This document shows, one piece after another, positions 31,654 to 37,748 of a stretch of 37,748 nucleotides of DNA. Where the stretch lies: positions 1 through 37,748 of the IMG/VR virus record IMGVR_UViG_3300037493_001661; one strand, 5' to 3'. Each line of letters begins with the position of its first letter. Position 1 is the first letter of the stretch. The translations under genes and the position numbers were made by a program. Source of the stretch: a virus. The notes beneath the pieces are model-generated. The model made no database searches. It worked only from the letters and a program-made list of their open reading frames with translations, and was not told the DNA's origin.

Positions 31654-34600
31654 TTATATTGATGTTATTGTTTCCCAAGCTGCTGCGCCTCTTACGCATA
31701 GTTTTCCAAGTGTTGTATCGTAAACAACCAACCCCGCGGCGGGTGTAGCTATTGCGTTTTTTTGCGTGGTGGTCATTCTCGGTGGTAGGAAGCCTTGAGT
31801 TGTACTTTCAACTGTTAGTTTTGAACTTGCAACGTCGGTTGTGGTGTTGATTAGTACGTTATTTGTTGTTGCATTTATAGTTAATGCTTCAACTGAAGTT
31901 TCGTTGAAAATTGAAAAATCATTCCTTGTGGCTCTTATACCTACAGACCAATTATATGTACCACTTGTTTTTAAAAAAAATCTTGCTGCATTAGATGTGG
32001 CATCTCTTTTAATTGAAAATCCTGTATTACCTGTTGAGCTTATTTCTAATGTTTCAGCAGGAGAAGTTGTTCCTATACCGACATTACCTGTATTAGTAAT
32101 ACGCATTCTTTCTGATATAGATGTATTGTTTCCAGTTGCTAAGGACAGTCCTAATGCACCTCCACTACCAGCATCATAAGCAGATATACTCGCTGCTACA
32201 TTTCCTTCATACCATCCTATAATACCGCCATAGTTGTCTGCTGTTGTGGGTGCGTATAATAACAAAGAAGCATCTGCAGGTGTATTTGAAATTGTAACTG
32301 AATTTAAAACTTTTGAAGATTCAATTTGGTCATTTGTCCTAATGCTGCCGACAACATCAAGTTTTTTAGCAGGCGTTGCCGTTCCAATACCTAAATTACC
32401 AGTTGATGATAACCTTGCTAAATCAGTTCCTCCGGCATTTCTAAACCTAAATTCACCATAAGAAGTATTACTTCCATTCCCAAACTGAAATGCAACTCCT
32501 ACCTCATCTGGTCTAATTACATTACCAACCGACGGTAGAGAAACTATTCTTAATGAGCCATTTATTACTGAATTACCATTACCAGCAATACTTAACAAAT
32601 CAGTTGTATCTGCACTATTTCTAACTCGTAAAGCGATGTCAGTACTTAACGCTCCTTGAGCTTTAACCCTCGCCGTGCCGTTTACGTCTAATTTATACCC
32701 TGCGTCGGTTGTGGTGTTTATAAGAACGTTGCCTGTTGTTCCGTGTATTCGTAGCCTTTCAGAACTATTAGTCCAAAAAGAAATAGGATTTGCTCCACCT
32801 TGAAAAAGCACCATACCCCCACTAAAAGCAGATACAGAATTAATCATAGAAGTGTTTGCCCAAGGAGAATGTGTTGATGAGTGCGCCCTAAGGCTTATTG
32901 AGCCAACTAATGATGCACATTCAATAGCTCCAAAAGCGCCTGTGCCTGTGTTTGTATTTCTTGCCCAAATACCATTAGTTCCGTTAGTACTAGTTTCTAA
33001 TTGTAATTTATAGAGTGGTGTTGCCGTTCCAATCCCTAAACGATTATTCGTGTTATCCCAAAACATTCCTGTGCCTGAAGCACCAAATAATACATTTCCT
33101 GCTGTTGTTTCAATCGCTCGAAAATCAGCAGCAGCCGTTAAAGTAGGGTCAATAAATAAACCTCTTGTTATTCCATTCGCTCCACCTGTTTGGTTTATTG
33201 TTGGAGTTAATTTTAAAGCATTAAAGGAAGGTGTGCCGCTTACAGATGTTGGCGCGTATATTCCCGTAAAATGTCCAAATCCTTGCTCGTTACTTGTTGA
33301 ATTTAATGTGTTGTAAGATTGTGCATTAACTACATATCCCGAACCACCTATTAAATTTGAGCGAAAATTTAAATTATTGCCCAAACTTGCTACTGCAAAA
33401 CCACTACTTATAAAAAAATTGTTTTGAATCCTCGCCGTGCCGTTTACGTCTAAGCGATACCCTGCGTCGGTTGTGGTGTTTATCCCTACGTTTCCCGTAT
33501 TCAATAAAACCAATCCATCAATAACCGCACCATTAAAATAAGATAATGACACACCTTGGGCTTGATATAGTTGAGCTCTATTAGAAACTGTAGATAAATT
33601 TAATCCAACTGCATTTGCAAATTGATTACTGCTTCTAATGCTGCCGACAACGTCTAAAGCAACTCCTGGAGTAGCCGTTCCAATCCCTAAACGATTATTA
33701 GTATCATTCCAAAATAAGTTCGCATTGTCTTGCGCTATTGTTGTGCCATTTGAAAATAAAACGCTGCCGCTTGTGAGTGCAGGAAGTGTGAATTTATTAT
33801 TAAATGCAGTCCAATCCGTAGACGATAACGCCCCACGATTTGCAGCCGATGCCGTTGGTAGATTAAATGTGTGAGTACTTGTCGCTGAACTTATAGCGAA
33901 GTCCGTGCCGCTTGTGCCTGTCGCAAATGATTGTACCTGTGTAGTCAATCCGTTTAACGCAGTCAAACCTGTTGAAAATGTTGTAATGACTTGGCACAAA
34001 TGACTGTTTTCTGTATGTAGTGTAATTGTGCGCCCTGAGTGCGTTACATATATTCTTACTGCCAACCTATCCGTAGCTAATAGCGTTGTTTGTGGCACTG
34101 CTAACGCACTCACGTATAAATCAATTGCAGTTCCGTTGGTAATACCTTCGGGATTAGCTGAGTTCGACGCTATCAAAGATAAAGTTACCCCATTCCACTT
34201 GTACAATTCAACGTAAAATGAAGGCGAACCGCCACCACTTGACGCGCTAAAATAGGTCTCAAAGTTCCAATTCCCCGCAGGAATTTCCAATAAATTAGGA
34301 ACGTTTGCGTCGGTTATAAATGATTGAATATATCCGTTTGCGTTTATTGTAAAATCAGTACCCGCTCCTAAAATTGGAGTTCTATCCATTTCCCTAAACG
34401 CAACGCCTCCGATTGTGCCTTGTGAAACTGAGCCGTTTAAGTAAAAAGACAAAGACGCTCCGCCACCTGTTGAAGTAGGGAAATTTGCAAGTGAGCCATC
34501 GCCTCGCACGTATTGACTAACCACGCCCGCCCCTGTAACTGCTATATCTCCACTTGAAGTTATTGGACTATTTGTAACACTAAATGCTGAAGGCATTGTT

Positions 34601-35157
34601 AAACCTACCGATGTAACTGCTGAAGGAATATCAGCAGTAGTTGCTATTGTATATGTTCCTGAAGGTTTATTTGGTAAGTTAAAATAAACATTTAGATTTG
34701 CAGCATTAGAACTTAAATACGAGTATGCGCTACCATTTCCAAACGAAATAACACCACTTGAAAGTAACCCTACTCCTGTTGGAGCCCCTTTTGTGTTTGT
34801 TGATATATAGCTATTTGAGATAATAGACTCATACAAAGCAGAGTCTACCACTACATCATTTGTAGTTGTATTCCCCGCATCTGTTACGCTCTGTAGTGTA
34901 GGCGCAACGTATCCCGCATTATAGTCTGGTATATTTAATATATCACCTATTAGCGTGGCCGGACCGCTTGTTCCAATTGTGGTTAACGTAATGCCTACAT
35001 CCGGAAAATTAGCTGACATAAATTGGCCCAGCGATTGCAGAGTGAAATTTTTTGTTATTAATTTCTTATGTCCGTCTATTTCCGTAATGGAAGTTCCAAC
35101 TAACATGTCCTCTAATGACAGCTGCGTTTCTTGGGAGTAACTATAAGATATTGCCAT
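31654..35157 (-). CDS. Tail fibre / receptor-binding protein (1,167 aa)
   Basis: The N-terminal 70 residues (MAISYSYSQETQLSLEDMLV...GTSGPATLIGDILNIPDY) are shared with the next fibre gene and probably anchor it to the virion. The shaft holds seven repeats of about 20 residues of the form NVGIGT-T-P-LDV-G (e.g. RLGIGTATPGVALDVVGSIR, NVGINTTTDAGYRLDVNGTA) separated by beta-rich inserts. The C-terminus (GFLPPRMTTTQKNAIATPAA...KLCVRGAAAWETITSI) is a common ending of Bacteroidota-phage and bacterial surface repeat proteins. No S74 chaperone catalytic domain, usual for fibres with such repeats, is visible. It is likely a trimeric adhesin. Receptor unknown. Confidence 0.75.
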   Translation of the reverse strand: MAISYSYSQETQLSLEDMLVGTSITEIDGHKKLITKNFTLQSLGQFMSANFPDVGITLTTIGTSGPATLIGDILNIPDYNAGYVAPTLQSVTDAGNTTTNDVVVDSALYESIISNSYISTNTKGAPTGVGLLSSGVISFGNGSAYSYLSSNAANLNVYFNLPNKPSGTYTIATTADIPSAVTSVGLTMPSAFSVTNSPITSSGDIAVTGAGVVSQYVRGDGSLANFPTSTGGGASLSFYLNGSVSQGTIGGVAFREMDRTPILGAGTDFTINANGYIQSFITDANVPNLLEIPAGNWNFETYFSASSGGGSPSFYVELYKWNGVTLSLIASNSANPEGITNGTAIDLYVSALAVPQTTLLATDRLAVRIYVTHSGRTITLHTENSHLCQVITTFSTGLTALNGLTTQVQSFATGTSGTDFAISSATSTHTFNLPTASAANRGALSSTDWTAFNNKFTLPALTSGSVLFSNGTTIAQDNANLFWNDTNNRLGIGTATPGVALDVVGSIRSSNQFANAVGLNLSTVSNRAQLYQAQGVSLSYFNGAVIDGLVLLNTGNVGINTTTDAGYRLDVNGTARIQNNFFISSGFAVASLGNNLNFRSNLIGGSGYVVNAQSYNTLNSTSNEQGFGHFTGIYAPTSVSGTPSFNALKLTPTINQTGGANGITRGLFIDPTLTAAADFRAIETTAGNVLFGASGTGMFWDNTNNRLGIGTATPLYKLQLETSTNGTNGIWARNTNTGTGAFGAIECASLVGSISLRAHSSTHSPWANTSMINSVSAFSGGMVLFQGGANPISFWTNSSERLRIHGTTGNVLINTTTDAGYKLDVNGTARVKAQGALSTDIALRVRNSADTTDLLSIAGNGNSVINGSLRIVSLPSVGNVIRPDEVGVAFQFGNGSNTSYGEFRFRNAGGTDLARLSSTGNLGIGTATPAKKLDVVGSIRTNDQIESSKVLNSVTISNTPADASLLLYAPTTADNYGGIIGWYEGNVAASISAYDAGSGGALGLSLATGNNTSISERMRITNTGNVGIGTTSPAETLEISSTGNTGFSIKRDATSNAARFFLKTSGTYNWSVGIRATRNDFSIFNETSVEALTINATTNNVLINTTTDVASSKLTVESTTQGFLPPRMTTTQKNAIATPAAGLVVYDTTLGKLCVRGAAAWETITSI
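32671..32720 (-). repeat. 50-bp direct repeat inside the fibre gene, copy 1
   Basis: It matches 33433-33482 except for four adjacent-to-near positions and encodes NTTTDAGYKLDVNGTAR. It is a target for recombination between shaft repeats. Confidence 0.8.
33433..33482 (-). repeat. 50-bp direct repeat inside the fibre gene, copy 2
   Basis: It pairs with 32671-32720 and encodes NTTTDAGYRLDVNGTAR. The near-identity at DNA level, beyond protein need, suggests recent duplication. Confidence 0.8.
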
Positions 35158-35160
35158 TTA

Positions 35161-35712
35161 TTAAAATATTTTTATCTCCAAAGGAGTATCCAATAATAAT
35201 CCGTCCGATAACGCTCCAGCTTTGTATGTATAAATTGTAATTACATTGCTGGCTGTTTTGTTTATTACCATGTAATTTTGATTTATACCCAACGAAAACC
35301 TATTATCCGTTATGGCATACCATGCGCTAGTAAACGTATCTACCCCTGTAATTGTGCATGTATACGTGCCAGTTGCCGTTCTAGCGAATTCAATTGTACC
35401 ACTTACGTTATTATACAATACCGTTTTTGCGGGATCAGTACCACCGGATTGCGTTAATAAAACTGTATACATTTTATATGGCGTACCGCTGTACTGTGGT
35501 ATATTTAACACCCCGCCTACAAGTGTAGCGGCGCCGGTTGTCCCGGTTGTTGTCAAACTACTAAACGCCAAACTTAATTCAAATAAATCGAATATATCAC
35601 CAATAAGAAAACTCTTGGTGGTTATTCTACTCGTCACGTCGTCAATCATTGTACCAAGTAACATACTAGAACTATCAGGTTCCGCTATTGAATAACTATA
35701 TGATATTGCCAT
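35161..35712 (-). CDS. Short fibre with shared N-terminal anchor (183 aa)
   Basis: Residues 1-75 (MAISYSYSIAEPDSSSMLLG...ITTKSFLIGDIF...GTTGAATLVGGVLNIPQY) parallel the start of the long fibre encoded next. The remainder is a different beta-rich tip (TVLLTQSGGTDPAKTVLYNN, AWYAITDNRFSLGINQNYMV) ending DTPLEIKIF. It lacks the GIGT shaft repeats. It may be an alternative or companion adhesin attached to the same virion site, or a truncated remnant of a fibre. Start and stop are intact and it lies 3 bp before the long fibre gene. Confidence 0.65.
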   Translation of the reverse strand: MAISYSYSIAEPDSSSMLLGTMIDDVTSRITTKSFLIGDIFDLFELSLAFSSLTTTGTTGAATLVGGVLNIPQYSGTPYKMYTVLLTQSGGTDPAKTVLYNNVSGTIEFARTATGTYTCTITGVDTFTSAWYAITDNRFSLGINQNYMVINKTASNVITIYTYKAGALSDGLLLDTPLEIKIF

Positions 35713-35713
35713 A

Positions 35714-35746
35714 TTACTTTACTTTATATTTTTTACCACTTTCTTT
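35714..35746 (-). repeat. 33-bp exact direct repeat, copy 1
   Basis: This copy forms the 3' end of the YfiM-like gene, whose stop is at offset 5 in the repeat. It is identical to 36272-36304, which is read in another frame. Confidence 0.85.
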
Positions 35747-36270
35747 TTTGTAGCTTTTATATCTGCTATTCTTTCTTTTCTAGTAGCTTCACTCATGCCA
35801 GAGTTTCCGTATTTTTTTATATTTCTATATAAATTTTTACTATTTGATAAACTGCCTATAAAATTATTAGCTATATCTTTAGCGCCCTCAGCTGCCCCGC
35901 TTAAATACCCATGATCCGTATTAAAAGAACTTATTTCATGACCCACTCCTAAAATATTGCTGCCTATTACTCCCGCTGCTTTGCCCAATATACCACCCCC
36001 TAATTTTTTAGATATAGCGTCTTTAGCATACATACCTGCAGCCCCGTGACGTACCTTATCTGATTCAACCCAGTTACCTTTGTTTTTTTTAGCATATTCA
36101 TCTGCGAAAATACCGGCTTTATCCAAAGGGTTTCCAAGCTTAGCATTAACACTTTCTTCCATATCACTTAAAGCACTATATACAGGCGTAGCGGCTCCCT
36201 CATAAGCTTTTCTTACGCTACTTGGTTTCTCCTGCTTTATGGGGGTTTGACTTCTTAAATTAAATGCCAC
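35719..36270 (-). CDS. YfiM/DUF2279-like protein of unknown function (183 aa)
   Basis: The central part reads SDKVRHGAAGMYAKDAISKK (about 69-88), NILGVGHEISSFNTDHGYLS (about 109-128) and GAAEGAKDIANNFIGS (about 129-144). This resembles the DKxxHxxAG...GxxKExxD...DLxANxxG pattern of YfiM/DUF2279-type proteins, with HE in place of KE. The N-terminus is polar (MAFNLRSQTPIKQEKPSSVR) and the C-terminus basic (IADIKATKKKVVKNIK). Helical glycine-rich stretches may associate with membranes. It starts one base before the preceding gene's stop region ends. The function is unknown, and the match to the family is from memory of the motif. Confidence 0.5.
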   Translation of the reverse strand: MAFNLRSQTPIKQEKPSSVRKAYEGAATPVYSALSDMEESVNAKLGNPLDKAGIFADEYAKKNKGNWVESDKVRHGAAGMYAKDAISKKLGGGILGKAAGVIGSNILGVGHEISSFNTDHGYLSGAAEGAKDIANNFIGSLSNSKNLYRNIKKYGNSGMSEATRKERIADIKATKKKVVKNIK

Positions 36271-36271
36271 G

Positions 36272-36304
36272 TTACTTTACTTTATATTTTTTACCACTTT
36301 CTTT
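36272..36304 (-). repeat. 33-bp exact direct repeat, copy 2
   Basis: This copy encodes the C-terminus KESGKKYKVK of the 79-residue protein, with the stop codon at the first three bases of the repeat. It is identical to 35714-35746. Confidence 0.85.
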
Positions 36305-36511
36305 CTTAGTACCTAATCCGTCATTGCCTCTATTCTGCTTAACAGGCTCCCATCTACTATTCTTATGGTCCCAGTCCTGTTTACCCTCTCCATTTGTATT
36401 ACGATGCAACTTCTGCGCATGAGCTTTCTTTGCTCTCCTATCCGGAGTCTTCGCAAATGCAAGATCTCTTGCCGCCTTTTTCTTCTTTGCTTCTGGTGAT
36501 AATTTCTGCAT
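36272..36511 (-). CDS. Small basic conserved phage protein (79 aa)
   Basis: This is the first gene of the leftward late transcript. Residues 1-35 are alanine/lysine/arginine-rich (KKKKAARDLAFAKTPDRRAK), followed by KQDWDHKNSRWEPVKQNRGN (about 44-63) and DGLGTKKESGKKYKVK. The DWDHK...NRGNDG.GTKKESGK pattern recurs in small proteins of other Bacteroidota phages. It is highly positively charged, so DNA, RNA or capsid binding is possible. The presence of one H and several D residues does not make an HNH site. No function is known. Confidence 0.55.
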   Translation of the reverse strand: MQKLSPEAKKKKAARDLAFAKTPDRRAKKAHAQKLHRNTNGEGKQDWDHKNSRWEPVKQNRGNDGLGTKKESGKKYKVK

Positions 36512-36780
36512 TGTTATTCATTTTAATATACTGTATATACTTACGTGTAATCTATAAATCTTACCTTATAATAAGTGTGACAATAGCCTACTACTATTGT
36601 ATATAATTAGCTAATGTCGCGTTTATTTATTATAATAAGGTGTCGTATGGATGTTATAATTTAATGTGTGAAAAATTTTTTGTCAGACATATATAAGTTG
36701 TCTATTACAGCCTACGTTTTCGCCGCCCACCCCGAAAGGAAAATGAATCCAAAATCAGGGGGTCCCCGGTCTTTTTTTAC
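36512..36780 (-). promoter_or_regulatory. Leader and putative control region for leftward late genes
   Basis: About 270 bp without a credible gene before the first late gene. On the minus strand it contains TTATATATGT, matching part of the rightward promoter element. Around this are inverted repeats AGACA (36685-36689) / TGTCT (36699-36703) and TGTC-A-GACA (36681-36689), which could be an operator. GACACCTTATTATAATAA and CACACTTATTATAAGGTAAG are two related AT-rich motifs further downstream in the leader. A short G-run/C-run followed by T7 (36758-36777) is too tight for a normal hairpin. Promoter identity is inferred. Confidence 0.35.
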
Positions 36781-37170
36781 GTGTACCCGAAACGGTTTGC
36801 CTTTTCCCGTGGGCTCCGCGTAACGGTCTGGCTATTTGCTGTGCGTATGCGTGCCGTGCTGTGCCGTGCGTCGGTCTGCGTGTGGCGCCGTGCTGTGTGC
36901 TGTAGCTGTGCGTATCATGCGTATCGTACGAATTATGTATTGCGTTACATGCGTATCGTATGCGCATCGTATGCGTGTCTGCTGCCTGTCTCGTGCGTCT
37001 CGCGTGTATCGTACGTGTCGTGTCGTGATGCCGTGCAGTACCGACTGCTGTGCCGTGACCTGTGACCTGTGCCACACGCCTGCCCTGCCCTGTCCTGTCC
37101 TGCTCCTGCTCCCGTTCACGTGTGACTGTCGACTGCGCGTGCCGTACCGATTCGTGCGTACGAATTTCGT
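36781..37170. other. A-depleted, iterated low-complexity noncoding region
   Basis: The plus strand is built from short words such as GTGCCGTGC, GCGTATCGTA, TGCGTGT and CCTGT. In 36841-36900 only one base of 60 is A, with 26 G, 17 T and 16 C. Overall A is roughly 10 percent across 36841-37140, against A/T-rich late genes. GCGTATCGTA-like units occur near 36910, 36920, 36951 and 37006. Several overlapping frames are open on both strands only because stop codons need A, so I call no gene here. Candidate roles are a replication origin with iterons, a packaging or control site, or a structured RNA. Confidence 0.6.
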
Positions 37171-37176
37171 CTATAG

Positions 37177-37222
37177 CATTTACGAAACCGACACGATTGG
37201 TATTCGATTATATATATGTAAC
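37177..37222 (+). promoter_or_regulatory. Repeated rightward promoter-like element, copy 1
   Basis: CATTTAC (37177-37183), a 22-bp spacer containing ACGAT, and GATTATATATATGTAAC (37206-37222), 35 bp (start to start) before the ATG at 37241. 34 of 46 positions match the copy at 37669-37714 with identical spacing. The AT-rich downstream box resembles a Bacteroidota -7 element (TAnnTTTG) only loosely, so it could be a phage-specific promoter. Confidence 0.6.
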
Positions 37223-37240
37223 CACTAAAAATTAATTACT

Positions 37241-37414
37241 ATGAAAAATACAATTATTACTTGCTGTTTGTTTGTTGTCGCGATTTGTGTGTGCTTCGCG
37301 TGTGGGCTTGGGATTGATGCGTATCGTAACGAGTGCGTGTACTTGATCGGTCTTGCTGAGCTGTGTGTTGTGGTCGCGTTGTTCTTGGCATTCGTACGAG
37401 GCGTGAAAGAATAA
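37241..37414 (+). CDS. Tiny cysteine-rich two-helix membrane protein (57 aa)
   Basis: It starts MKNTIITCCLFVVAICVCFA and has two hydrophobic segments: about residues 5-24, and 33-51 (VYLIGLAELCVVVALFLAF), joined by DAYRNE and ending RGVKE. Six cysteines lie within or beside the helices. It is the first rightward gene, preceded by a promoter-like element and an A-rich leader (CTAAAAATTAATTACT). Its codons are G/T-rich like the adjacent noncoding region, unlike the late genes. A membrane-targeted early protein (for example superinfection exclusion) is possible. Topology is the only evidence. Confidence 0.5.
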   Translation: MKNTIITCCLFVVAICVCFACGLGIDAYRNECVYLIGLAELCVVVALFLAFVRGVKE

Positions 37415-37668
37415 CGTACACGAGTCCTAGTTGAGTCAACGCCTTAGGGACTATAAATAATACGAGCATGCGTTGTTGCCTAACCCCTTGCAGCCGTAAG
37501 TGCCACAGATCGCACTATCGTGCGCCGCATGCAGCCCGTTGCCGTGCAATGGTGCCGTAAAGTGCCGTGTAACGCACTAACACGCGAAACCGTGTATAGC
37601 ATACGTGTATAGCAACCTGTACGAAAAACCTATCAAACTTGATCAAACTATAGATTTTATTTATATAC
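37415..37668. other. Intergenic region between the two rightward units
   Basis: About 250 bp without a convincing gene. It keeps the GTGCCGT-type word bias of the upstream region (37500-37570). It has an 11-bp palindrome, GTTGAGTCAAC (37430-37440), then becomes AT-rich near TTGATCAA before the second promoter-like copy. A 30-codon frame at 37468-37560 (MRCCLTPCSRKC) has no leader resembling that of its neighbours and I do not call it. Confidence 0.5.
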
Positions 37669-37714
37669 CATTTACAGAATGAATACGATGATAATTTGAT
37701 TATATAAATGTAAC
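37669..37714 (+). promoter_or_regulatory. Repeated rightward promoter-like element, copy 2
   Basis: CATTTAC (37669-37675), the same 22-bp spacer length with ACGAT in the same place, and GATTATATAAATGTAAC (37698-37714), followed by AAATAAAAACTTAACT and an ATG at 37731. Conservation of spacing with copy 1 argues for a functional element. Confidence 0.6.
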
Positions 37715-37730
37715 AAATAAAAACTTAACT

Positions 37731-37748
37731 ATGACTATCAAATTAAAA
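37731..37748 (+). CDS. Start of a rightward gene, truncated by window edge
   Basis: Only MTIKLK is visible. It is called because its promoter-like element and A-rich leader match those of the gene at 37241. Nothing can be said of its function. Confidence 0.4.

Noticed and set aside
36758-36777. G-run/C-run followed by seven T as a rightward terminator
   Set aside because: The arms GGGG and CCCC are separated by one base, too tight for a hairpin loop, and no gene on the plus strand precedes it.
36755-37228. Overlapping open frames of 94-130 codons on both strands in the low-complexity tract
   Set aside because: They are open only because the tract is poor in A on the plus strand, so stop codons are rare. 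Products are Cys/Arg/Val or Thr/His/Arg low-complexity and no frame is favoured.
37257-37469. Minus-strand 70-codon frame opposite the small membrane protein
   Set aside because: It is antisense to a better-supported plus-strand gene with a promoter-like element and leader. Its C-terminal part is biased T/R/S/H sequence.
37468-37560. 30-codon plus-strand frame rich in Cys, His and Arg
   Set aside because: It is too short, lacks the A-rich leader seen before the neighbouring starts, and its composition follows the surrounding biased DNA.
1-37748. CRISPR array, tRNA genes, integrase or insertion sequence
   Set aside because: I found no regularly spaced repeats with unique spacers, no cloverleaf with a T-arm, and no transposase or integrase motifs. 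The fibre repeats are coding.

Overview
The window is the late, leftward-transcribed half of a tailed-phage genome, most likely a podovirus infecting a member of the Bacteroidota. The evidence for the host group is the AT-rich composition, A-rich translation leaders without clear Shine-Dalgarno sequences, Bacteroidota-type signal peptides ending in FAQ or SISQ, and virion proteins of kinds I associate with flavobacterial phages. The gene order TerL, portal, acidic putative scaffold, major capsid, ring proteins and a giant tail protein resembles crAss-like and Cellulophaga podoviruses. Exact taxonomy cannot be settled by eye. From 1 to about 36.5 kb every supported gene lies on the minus strand, packed with short overlaps and several TAATG stop-start junctions, which suggests long polycistronic late mRNAs.

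Reading in transcription order from the right: a small basic protein, a YfiM-like protein and two fibre genes sharing an N-terminal anchor (36.5-31.6 kb); small membrane proteins, an M15-type endolysin and an overlapping spanin-like pair (31.6-29.3 kb); a GroEL/GroES pair followed by a winged-helix-like protein (29.3-27.0 kb); a cluster of very small proteins, some basic, some beta-rich and virion-like, one an HExxH mini-protease and one a secreted protein (27.0-23.0 kb); a 201-residue protein that reads as two GroES-like domains in tandem, then a TerS candidate and TerL (23.0-19.9 kb); portal, scaffold, major capsid and connector or ring proteins, with strong hairpins after the capsid gene and the gene that follows it (19.9-11.7 kb); a 1,936-residue tail protein, a propeller-like partner and a cupin-like protein (11.7-3.9 kb); and internal virion or ejection proteins, the last running off the left edge.

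Right of 36.5 kb the sequence changes character. A leftward leader with operator-like inverted repeats is followed by about 400 bp of A-depleted, iterated G/C/T-rich DNA without credible genes. Then come two rightward units, each preceded by the same 46-bp promoter-like element. The first encodes a tiny two-helix membrane protein and the second runs off the right edge. This looks like a divergent control region between late (left) and presumably early (right) genes.

The most interesting system is the chaperonin set: a phage GroEL with conserved ATPase residues but altered substrate-binding residues, its own GroES with an intact mobile loop, and a separate tandem double-GroES-like protein next to the terminase. 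All lie on the same strand as the capsid and giant tail genes they may help to fold.
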